A program made the translations under genes and the position numbers. A stretch of DNA of 11,042 nt from Caldifarciminota bacterium 4484_100 (lineage in GTDB: Bacteria; Hydrothermota; Tepidihabitantia; SM23-42), in the NCBI GenBank assembly GCA_002049785.1, contig MUKB01000022.1, forward strand, positions 1 to 11,042, given 5' to 3'. Below, one piece after another: positions 1-5,265 of this stretch (its first letter is position 1; each line of letters starts with the position of its first letter). The notes below the pieces were generated by a model that saw only the letters and a list, made by a program, of their open reading frames with translations, did not search any database and was not told where the DNA came from.

Positions 1-12
1 GTTTCTTTCCCT

Positions 13-44
13 GTCACCCTGAACTTGTTTCAGGGTCTCAAAAT
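13..44 (+). repeat. REP-like dispersed palindrome, short copy
   Basis: An 8-bp inverted repeat, ACCCTGAA (16-23) and TTCAGGGT (29-36), closes a 5-nt loop. It lies in the block that begins GTCACCCTGA and ends GTTTCAGGGTCTCAAAAT. The same block ends recur in opposite orientation at 4962-5015 (GTCACCCTGA and GTTTCAGAATCTCAAAAT), where an extra internal palindrome is present. Two related copies in intergenic DNA within 11 kb point to a dispersed REP-like family. It could also act as a weak hairpin after an upstream gene, but no T-run follows it. Confidence 0.6.
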
Positions 45-105
45 TAAGTTAAAAGGAAAAAGTTAAAAGTGATTAAAAAATCGTTTTGACTATATTTTTC
101 TTCAA

Positions 106-272
106 CCTGCAGGCTGTCCTTCAATTAATTTTCCATTCAGCCTGCAGGGCGTCCTCGGCCTGCGGAACCAAATCTATCGGGGCGAGACGCCCCTCAGCTA
201 TATTAATAGAAAGCAGACCGTCCTGGTCTGCAATGACTTTAGAAAGCAGACCGTCCTGGTCTGCAATGACTT
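106..272. repeat. Array of short hairpins at about 34-bp spacing
   Basis: Four small inverted repeats have nearly evenly spaced centres: GCAGG/CCTGC (144-163, centre about 153), GGGGCG-AGA-CGCCCC (179-193, centre 186), and GCAGACC-GTCCT-GGTCTGC twice (213-231 and 246-264, centres 222 and 255). A degenerate first unit, CCTGCAGG-CTGTCCT, is at 106-120. Units 1, 2, 4 and 5 share a GCAG-N3-GTCCT core. The last two units are identical 33-bp direct repeats (207-239 and 240-272). It is not a CRISPR array, because the repeats are too short and there are no distinct spacers. Its role is unknown. Confidence 0.65.
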
Positions 273-281
273 AAGGTTTTC

Positions 282-362
282 AACCAGATAAACCAGACAA
301 ACGAAAAAAACCAGACAAACCAGAGGAACCAGACAAACCAGAGAAACGAGAAAAACCAGCTC
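282..362. repeat. Nine-unit 9-bp tandem repeat (AACCAGACA)
   Basis: Nine consecutive 9-bp units run in perfect register, starting at 282, 291, 300, 309, 318, 327, 336, 345 and 354, with consensus AACCAGACA. Seven units keep AACCAG; units 3 and 8 are AACGAAAAA and AACGAGAAA. The frame AAC-CAG-ACA stays open through the repeat, but it has no start codon between the stop at 267-269 and the array, so it is best read as a non-coding minisatellite. It lies 20 bp before the operon promoter. Confidence 0.8.
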
Positions 363-382
363 CGCTACGGTGTTTGGCAGGC

Positions 383-410
383 TTGACTTTGCTCTGATTT
401 TGGTTATAAT
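383..410 (+). promoter_or_regulatory. Sigma70-like promoter of the citrate operon
   Basis: A -35 box TTGACT (383-388) and a perfect -10 box TATAAT (405-410) are separated by 16 bp. Transcription would start near 417 and leave a leader of about 68 nt before the first gene at 485. No riboswitch-like fold was recognised in this leader. Confidence 0.7.
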
Positions 411-475
411 GGAATGGGTTAATCGGAAGTTTTGTTTTTCAAGTTTTGACTATTTCCAGAATCGATAAAAATGTT

Positions 476-480
476 GGAGG
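476..480 (+). promoter_or_regulatory. Ribosome binding site that sets the start at 485
   Basis: GGAGG at 476-480 is followed by four bases and then ATG at 485. The frame is open further upstream to a TTG at 446, but that codon has no such site and the extra 13 residues do not resemble the family N-terminus (GKTLAEKIL). The start at 485 is therefore preferred. Confidence 0.8.
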
Positions 481-484
481 TAAG

Positions 485-1762
485 ATGGGAAAGACTTTAG
501 CTGAGAAGATACTAACCGAAAAGAGTGGTCAGGATGCCCGTGCCGGAGATATTGTCATTGCCAAGGTTAATGTTGCAGCATTCCAGGACGGCACCGGCCC
601 ACTCGGGGTGAGACAGCTTCAAAAGATGAAGATTAGCAAGGTGAAGGCACCAAAGTCGATATTCTTTCTTGATCATGCTGCTCCCTCACCCAGGAAAGAG
701 CTTTCTAATGACCATATTCTCTTAAGAGAGTTCAGCCGTAAATCCGGGGCAACACTATCAGAGGTCGGTGATGGGGTTATTCATCAACGGCTTGTTGAAA
801 CATTTGTTAAACCAGGGGATGTTGTGATCGGTGGTGATTCCCATACCTGTACCTCTGGGGCACTCGGTGCCTTTGCAACCGGGATGGGTTCCACTGATGT
901 CGCAATTGGAATGGCAATGGGTAAGACCTGGTTTCGGGTTCCCCAGACCTTCAGGATTGAGGTGGAGGGTCGGTTTCAACCCGGTGTCCTTTCTAAGGAT
1001 TTAATTCTCTATTTAATCGGCCAGTTGGGTGCTGATGGTGCAACTTACAAGGCATTAGAATTTGGTGGTCCCACGATTGACCGGCTTTCAATGGAGTCAC
1101 GATTTGTCCTTTCAAATATGGCGGTCGAAGCCGGAGCAAAGGTTGGACTTATCGCTTCGGATAAGAAGACCAAGGAATATCTCAAATCCCAGGGTCGGAT
1201 AAGGGATTGGAGACCGATTACTCCAGATAAGGATGCAGAATATGAAAGGGTAATCAGAATTAATGCAGATAAACTTGTGCCACAGGTTGCCTTTCCCCAT
1301 ACCGTGGATAATACCAGACCGATAACAAAGGCAAAAGGTATTAAGATAGATCAGGTGTTTATTGGAACCTGCACAAACGGTCGGATTGAAGACCTGAAGA
1401 TTGCGGCAAAAATCTTGAAGAATAAGAAACGGGCTTCGCATACCCGGTTGATTGTTGTACCGGCATCGCGTAAGGTGTATCTCGAGGCGATGAAGCTTGG
1501 TCTTTTGGAGATATTTGTCCGGGCTGGGGCGATTATTATGGGCCCGGGATGTGGTCCGTGTGTTGGTGTGCATCAGGGTGTATTGGGTGATGGTGAGGTC
1601 TGTCTCTCCACTGCGAATCGCAATTTTAAAGGACGAATGGGAAATCCCAAGGGTTTTGTCTATCTGGCTTCACCGGCTACTGCCGCATATTCTGCGATTA
1701 TGGGCAAGATCAGTGACCCCAGGGAGATTATGGCACAAAAGAAACCGCGTAGGAGAAGGTAA
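485..1762 (+). CDS. Aconitase/3-isopropylmalate dehydratase family, large subunit (probable split aconitase)
   Basis: This is the catalytic [4Fe-4S] subunit of a two-part hydro-lyase of the LeuC/HacA family, 425 residues, the usual length for LeuC-like large subunits. Visible motifs are GDSHTCTSGA (117-126), the first cluster cysteine in GTCTNGR (Cys296), the pair in GPGCGPC (Cys356, Cys359), and the substrate-loop signature NRNFKGRMG (378-386). The family isomerises isopropylmalate, homocitrate or citrate by dehydration and rehydration. Motifs alone do not separate these. The gene sits in one operon with citrate synthase and isocitrate dehydrogenase, and no isopropylmalate or homocitrate synthase is present, so citrate to isocitrate is the likely reaction. 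The small subunit (3143-3643) is encoded after citrate synthase rather than adjacent. The tail is strongly basic (KKPRRRR). Family is certain; substrate is inferred from context. Confidence 0.9.
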   Translation: MGKTLAEKILTEKSGQDARAGDIVIAKVNVAAFQDGTGPLGVRQLQKMKISKVKAPKSIFFLDHAAPSPRKELSNDHILLREFSRKSGATLSEVGDGVIHQRLVETFVKPGDVVIGGDSHTCTSGALGAFATGMGSTDVAIGMAMGKTWFRVPQTFRIEVEGRFQPGVLSKDLILYLIGQLGADGATYKALEFGGPTIDRLSMESRFVLSNMAVEAGAKVGLIASDKKTKEYLKSQGRIRDWRPITPDKDAEYERVIRINADKLVPQVAFPHTVDNTRPITKAKGIKIDQVFIGTCTNGRIEDLKIAAKILKNKKRASHTRLIVVPASRKVYLEAMKLGLLEIFVRAGAIIMGPGCGPCVGVHQGVLGDGEVCLSTANRNFKGRMGNPKGFVYLASPATAAYSAIMGKISDPREIMAQKKPRRRR

Positions 1763-1840
1763 GTGGGCGAGCGATATATTAAAGGCTATTTTAGTGACCC
1801 GTTTTTTACCCGGGTTTATAAATCATAAAGGAGGAATTTT

Positions 1841-3121
1841 ATGGCTAAGTTGAAAGAGAAATTGGCACAGACCGTGCCTGGGTTGAGGAATGATATTAAA
1901 AGTTTTGTTAAGGAACATGGTAAGAAGGTGATCTCTGAGGTTACCGTTGCCCAGGCCTATGGTGGTATGCGCGGGGTAAGGGCATTGGTTTGTGATACTT
2001 CAGTGGTTCCACCGGACAAGGGATTGATTATTCGTGGTATTCCGATTGGTGAACTGAAGGATAAACTTCCTGAGGCGGTATTCTATCTGCTTGTTACCGG
2101 CGAACTTCCTGATGATGAGGCATTGAATGATCTGAAAAAGGAGTTCCAGTCCCGTGCCAATGTTCCTGATTATGTGTGGAAGGCGCTTGAGGCCTTGCCC
2201 AAGGATGCACATCCGATGGTGATGTTCAGCCTCGGGATTCTGGCGATGGAAGGTGAATCGGTCTTTAGAAAGAGATACACCGAAGGGATAAAAAAAGAGG
2301 AATACTGGGAACCGATACTTGAAGACTGTCTTAATCTCTTGGCAAAACTTCCCAACCTTGCGGCTGGTATCTATCGTATGAGATTTAACAAGGGACCGCG
2401 CATTGAACCCGACCCGAAATTAGATTGGGCCGGCAATTTTGCACATATGCTAGGGATTGATGACCCCTCGGGTGAGTTTGCCAATCTGATGAGATTATAT
2501 ATGGTGCTCCATTCTGACCACGAAGGCGGAAATGTCAGTGCCCATACCTGCCATTGTGTGGGTTCAGCATTATCTGATCCCTATTATGCGGTCTCAGCAG
2601 GGTTGAATGGACTTGCCGGACCACTACACGGACTTGCTAATCAGGAGTGTCTGAGATGGGTGATTATGGTGAAGGAGAAGTTTGGTGGTGTTCCTACTGA
2701 AGAGCAACTTCGACAGTTTGCCTGGGATACACTGAATTCAGGTCAGGTAATCCCTGGATATGGCCATGCGGTATTGAGGGTGACCGACCCCAGATTTACT
2801 GCATTCCATGAATTTGGTTTAAGGGTGTGCAAGGATGATGTGCTCTTCCAGATTGTGGACAAGACCTTCCAGGTTGTGCCCGATGTTTTGAAGGAACATG
2901 GCAAGGCAAAAGACCCCTGGCCAAATGTTGATGCCCATTCAGGGTGTCTCTTATACCATTTTGGCCTTACCGAGTTTGAGTACTATACGGTTCTGTTCGG
3001 GGTTTCACGGGCCCTTGGTATGTGTGCCCAGCTGATTGTCAGTCGTGCAATGGGCGAACCGATTGAAAGGCCGAAGTCTTCAACCACCGAGTGGATAAAA
3101 CAGAAGGTGGCACAAGGCTGA
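1841..3121 (+). CDS. gltA: Citrate synthase, eukaryote-like type
   Basis: The enzyme condenses oxaloacetate and acetyl-CoA to citrate, or may cleave citrate in reverse in some anaerobes. At 426 residues it is close to mitochondrial citrate synthase. Nearly identical signatures are present: HSDHEGGNVSAHT (224-236), GLAGPLHGLANQE (257-269), PGYGHAVLR (305-313), NVDAHSG (362-368) and SRALG (389-393). The catalytic residues His263, His309 and Asp364, and the substrate ligands His227, Arg318 and Arg390, each lie 11 positions before the pig-heart residues (His274, His320, Asp375, His238, Arg329, Arg401, numbering from memory), so the fold is colinear. This is the class known from Geobacter, not the hexameric NADH-inhibited enterobacterial type. 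AGGAGG at 1829-1834 stands 6 nt before the ATG. The gene lies between the two hydro-lyase subunit genes, 78 nt after the first and 21 nt before the second. Confidence 0.96.
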   Translation: MAKLKEKLAQTVPGLRNDIKSFVKEHGKKVISEVTVAQAYGGMRGVRALVCDTSVVPPDKGLIIRGIPIGELKDKLPEAVFYLLVTGELPDDEALNDLKKEFQSRANVPDYVWKALEALPKDAHPMVMFSLGILAMEGESVFRKRYTEGIKKEEYWEPILEDCLNLLAKLPNLAAGIYRMRFNKGPRIEPDPKLDWAGNFAHMLGIDDPSGEFANLMRLYMVLHSDHEGGNVSAHTCHCVGSALSDPYYAVSAGLNGLAGPLHGLANQECLRWVIMVKEKFGGVPTEEQLRQFAWDTLNSGQVIPGYGHAVLRVTDPRFTAFHEFGLRVCKDDVLFQIVDKTFQVVPDVLKEHGKAKDPWPNVDAHSGCLLYHFGLTEFEYYTVLFGVSRALGMCAQLIVSRAMGEPIERPKSSTTEWIKQKVAQG

Positions 3122-3142
3122 TACATTAACCTTGGAGGAATA

Positions 3143-3643
3143 ATGAAATTGAAGGGAAGGGTATGGAAGTTTGGTGACAGCATCTCCACTGACTTAATCT
3201 GCCCTGGCCGTTATTTTCATCTCCGTTCAAATCTGCCTGAACTTGCTAAACATGTGCTTGAGGATGCTGACCCTGAATTCGCCTCAAAGATGTCAAAAGG
3301 AGATTTTGTTGTTGCGGGTAATAACTTTGGCTTAGGCAGTTCTCGTGAACATGCGCCGACAATCATCAAGTTAAGCGGTGTCTCTGCGGTGCTGGCGAAA
3401 TCTTTTGCCCGAATATTCTATCGAAATGCAATAAATGTTGGATTGCCCCTGCTCGAATGTGATACTGATAAGATTGATGAAGGCGATGAACTGGAGGTTG
3501 ATCTATCAACTGGAATAATCAAGGATAAAACAAAGGGTTTTGAGCTTCAGGCCAAACCACTTCCCAGGGCAATGCTCAATATCCTGCAGGATGGAGGATT
3601 GGTTGCCCATATCCAGAAACATAAAGATTTTAAATTGGATTAA
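3143..3643 (+). CDS. Aconitase/3-isopropylmalate dehydratase family, small (swivel) subunit
   Basis: This is the swivelling-domain partner of the large subunit at 485-1762, 166 residues, typical of LeuD-type small subunits. Family motifs are GDSISTDLICPGRY (11-24), AGNNFGLGSSREHAP (58-72) and SFARIFYRNAINVGLP (87-102); the SSRE arginine normally binds a substrate carboxylate. The loop right after GRY reads FHLRSN (25-30). In archaeal-type enzymes this loop helps decide between isopropylmalate, homoaconitate and aconitate, but I cannot assign a substrate from it. GGAGG at 3134-3138 stands 4 nt before the ATG. The separation from its partner gene by citrate synthase, with all genes on one transcript, suggests one pathway unit. 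Family certain; aconitase function inferred from neighbours. Confidence 0.9.
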   Translation: MKLKGRVWKFGDSISTDLICPGRYFHLRSNLPELAKHVLEDADPEFASKMSKGDFVVAGNNFGLGSSREHAPTIIKLSGVSAVLAKSFARIFYRNAINVGLPLLECDTDKIDEGDELEVDLSTGIIKDKTKGFELQAKPLPRAMLNILQDGGLVAHIQKHKDFKLD

Positions 3644-3662
3644 TTGATAAGGAGGTCTATAA

Positions 3663-4856
3663 ATGGAACAAGTTCAAAAGGCAAAAGAGCACTTTGGAAA
3701 GTTGATTGAAAAACAGCTTGAGAGAGTCGCCATTATGAAAAAGGGAGAAGAATGGATTGACTACAAGACCTTGAAGCCTATTATCATTGGCGTTATCGGT
3801 GGAGATGGTATCGGTCCACATATAACTGCAGAGGCACAGCGGGTTTTGGAACATCTGCTTGAGGATGAGGTGAAAAAGGGGAAGATTGAGTTTCGCACGA
3901 TTGAAGGGCTGACCATCGAGAGACGGGCAGAGGTAAAGAAACCGATTCCGGACGATGTGCTGGTTGAGGTGAAGAAGTGCCATGTTTTATTAAAAGGTCC
4001 AACTACCACACCAAAGAGGGGAGACCCCTGGCCAAATATCGAAAGTGCAAATGTCGCCCTGCGTAAGGAACTTGACCTATTTGCCAATGTCCGGCCGGTT
4101 AGGGTTCCAGCCCAGGGTATTGACTGGATGTTTTTCCGGGAGAATACCGAGGGGGCCTATGCCCTGGGTCCTTTTGGTGTGGAGATTACTGAGGACGTTA
4201 CCATTGACTTTAAGGTGATAACAAAACCGGGTAGTGAGCGGATTATAAGGCTGGCATTTGATTATGCAAAGAAGAATAATATTGATCGGGTGACTGCAGT
4301 GACCAAGGCGAATGTCATAAAGACCACTGATGGGTTGTTTTTGAAGACCTTCTATGAAATCGCCAAGGAATATCCAGGGATTAATGCGGATGACTGGTTT
4401 ATTGATATAATGACTGCAAAACTGGTCGATACAAAGCGAAGAACCCAGTTTAAGGTGCTGGTATTGCCCAATCTCTATGGCGATATCCTCACAGATGAGG
4501 CAGCAGAATTCCAGGGTGGTGTGGGAACCGCAGGAAGCGCCAATATTGGAAAACGTTATGCGATGTTTGAAGCGATTCATGGAAGTGCACCGAGAATGGT
4601 AAAAGAAGGCAGGACAAAGTATGCGGATCCGAGTAGTGTAACCAGGGCAGGAGCAATGCTTTTGAACCATATCGGGTATCCTGAACTCGGTAAGAAGTTG
4701 GAGATGGCCCTTGATATTTGCGGTCAGTTTGAAAAGAAACTTGTAATGACCGGCAGGTCCACCGGAGCAACCGGCAGGGAGTTCTGCAATTATGTGATGG
4801 AGACGATGGCAGATCCCAATTTAGAAAAGAGGTGGCAGGAATATCAGAAGGCGTAA
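3663..4856 (+). CDS. icd: Isocitrate dehydrogenase (isocitrate/isopropylmalate dehydrogenase family)
   Basis: It would oxidatively decarboxylate isocitrate to 2-oxoglutarate, or run in reverse. 397 residues. Visible are GVIGGDGIGP (43-52), the substrate segment SANVALR (128-134) with Arg144 in ANVRPV, RENTEG (159-164), the catalytic lysine region TKANVIK (214-220), and metal-binding LYGDILTDE (271-279, Asp274 and Asp278). Ser-x-Asn-x-x-x-Arg at 128-134 is the isocitrate-type pattern; isopropylmalate enzymes usually have a hydrophobic residue there. The cofactor loop is HGSAPRMV (306-313). The residue after HGSAP, Lys in NADP enzymes and Asp in NAD enzymes, is Arg here, so cofactor use is open, perhaps NADP. 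An extra 38-residue charged N-terminal stretch precedes the family core. AGGAGGT at 3650-3656 is a near-perfect ribosome site. It is the last gene of the operon. Confidence 0.9.
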   Translation: MEQVQKAKEHFGKLIEKQLERVAIMKKGEEWIDYKTLKPIIIGVIGGDGIGPHITAEAQRVLEHLLEDEVKKGKIEFRTIEGLTIERRAEVKKPIPDDVLVEVKKCHVLLKGPTTTPKRGDPWPNIESANVALRKELDLFANVRPVRVPAQGIDWMFFRENTEGAYALGPFGVEITEDVTIDFKVITKPGSERIIRLAFDYAKKNNIDRVTAVTKANVIKTTDGLFLKTFYEIAKEYPGINADDWFIDIMTAKLVDTKRRTQFKVLVLPNLYGDILTDEAAEFQGGVGTAGSANIGKRYAMFEAIHGSAPRMVKEGRTKYADPSSVTRAGAMLLNHIGYPELGKKLEMALDICGQFEKKLVMTGRSTGATGREFCNYVMETMADPNLEKRWQEYQKA

Positions 4857-4875
4857 TTTAACAACAATATTACAG

Positions 4876-4908
4876 GTCCCTGCACATCCTGGTGCAGGGA
4901 CTTTTTTT
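4876..4908 (+). terminator. Strong intrinsic terminator of the citrate operon
   Basis: A perfect 10-bp stem, GTCCCTGCAC (4876-4885) and GTGCAGGGAC (4892-4901), with a 6-nt loop is followed by seven T (4902-4908). It starts 20 nt after the isocitrate dehydrogenase stop. Confidence 0.95.
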
Positions 4909-4961
4909 ATACCCTGATCCGGGGGATTGAGGAGGGGTGAAGAGGGTGTATGAAAAATCCG

Positions 4962-5015
4962 ATTTTGAGATTCTGAAACGATACTGAACTACTTCAGTAC
5001 AGGGCTCAGGGTGAC
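4962..5015 (-). repeat. REP-like dispersed palindrome, long copy
   Basis: Read on the minus strand, this block begins GTCACCCTGA and ends GTTTCAGAATCTCAAAAT, matching the element at 13-44 at both ends. Between the ends it carries an extra palindrome, TACTGAA-CTAC-TTCAGTA on the plus strand (4982-4999). Both copies are intergenic and in opposite orientations. No transposase is nearby, so it would need to be moved in trans if it is mobile. Confidence 0.6.
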
Positions 5016-5016
5016 T

Positions 5017-5048
5017 AATGACTTAATAACTCAATAACTTAATGACTA
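5017..5048. repeat. Four-unit 8-bp tandem repeat (AATRACTN)
   Basis: Four consecutive units, AATGACTT, AATAACTC, AATAACTT and AATGACTA, run directly after the REP-like copy. The unit AATGACTT also ends each 33-bp repeat in the first spacer (232-239 and 265-272), so the two non-coding regions share this short word. Confidence 0.6.
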
Positions 5049-5070
5049 ATGGTTTTTCAATATTGCGGTA

Positions 5071-5098
5071 TTGACATATTTTTTATTTATGTTATAAT
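5071..5098 (+). promoter_or_regulatory. Consensus sigma70-like promoter
   Basis: TTGACA (5071-5076) and TATAAT (5093-5098), both full consensus, are 16 bp apart. Transcription would begin near 5105, giving a leader of about 14 nt before the small gene at 5119. The spacer DNA is very AT-rich. This is the only promoter seen for the small basic gene and the radical SAM gene. Confidence 0.85.
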
Positions 5099-5118
5099 TA
5101 TAAAATTGTGAGAAGAAG

Positions 5119-5265
5119 ATGATTAAGATAAAACCCAGTTATAAATATCGGACACCACATCGTCCGACAAAGGTGCATCGAAGTAAAAAACGATATTCAC
5201 GCCGTGGAAAGAAGAAAGACCGATTGCGTCGAGAGATAATTTCCCAATTGGAAGAGAATTTATGA
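5119..5265 (+). CDS. Very basic 48-residue small protein of unknown function
   Basis: A 48-codon frame starts at ATG 5119, just after a consensus promoter, and ends in a TGA that overlaps the ATG of the radical SAM gene (ATGA at 5262-5265), a typical translational coupling. The product has 9 Lys and 9 Arg in 48 residues. The basic middle runs from RTPHRP (11-16) through RSKKRYSRRGKKK (21-33), and a short acidic amphipathic end LRREIISQLEENL (36-48) follows. No signal peptide or membrane segment is seen. The composition suggests RNA, ribosome or DNA binding. The purine-rich AGAAG before the ATG is only a weak ribosome site. I do not recognise the family. A modified peptide substrate of the downstream enzyme is possible but speculative. 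Confidence 0.65.
   Translation: MIKIKPSYKYRTPHRPTKVHRSKKRYSRRGKKKDRLRREIISQLEENL

Noticed and set aside
106..272. Possible CRISPR array
   Set aside because: Repeats are short hairpins with variable arms, intervals are too short for repeat plus spacer, only two units are identical, and no cas genes are present.
86..274. 62-codon plus-strand frame with an internal repeat (ESRPSWSAMT twice)
   Set aside because: The peptide repeat simply reflects the 33-bp DNA duplication; there is no ribosome site and the frame runs through hairpins of the repeat region.
270..387. Possible Asn-Gln-Thr repeat peptide encoded by the 9-bp array
   Set aside because: The frame is open but lacks any start codon after the stop at 267-269 and has no ribosome site.
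446..484. Longer N-terminus of the aconitase-family large subunit from TTG 446
   Set aside because: A strong GGAGG site precedes ATG 485, and the added residues do not match the family.
1112..1573. 153-codon minus-strand frame inside the large subunit gene
   Set aside because: It is antisense to a conserved catalytic region and its composition (rich in Cys, His, Asn) is not protein-like.
1797..1815. Possible attenuator hairpin ACCCG/CGGGT between the first two operon genes
   Set aside because: The stem is only 5 bp with a 9-nt loop and no T-run after it, so it is too weak to claim.
4077..4670. 197-codon minus-strand frame inside isocitrate dehydrogenase
   Set aside because: It is the antisense shadow of a well-conserved gene, with no ribosome site or recognisable protein motif.
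485..4856. Lysine (alpha-aminoadipate) or leucine biosynthesis operon
   Set aside because: The synthase present is a true citrate synthase, not homocitrate or isopropylmalate synthase, and the dehydrogenase has the isocitrate-type Ser-x-Asn site.
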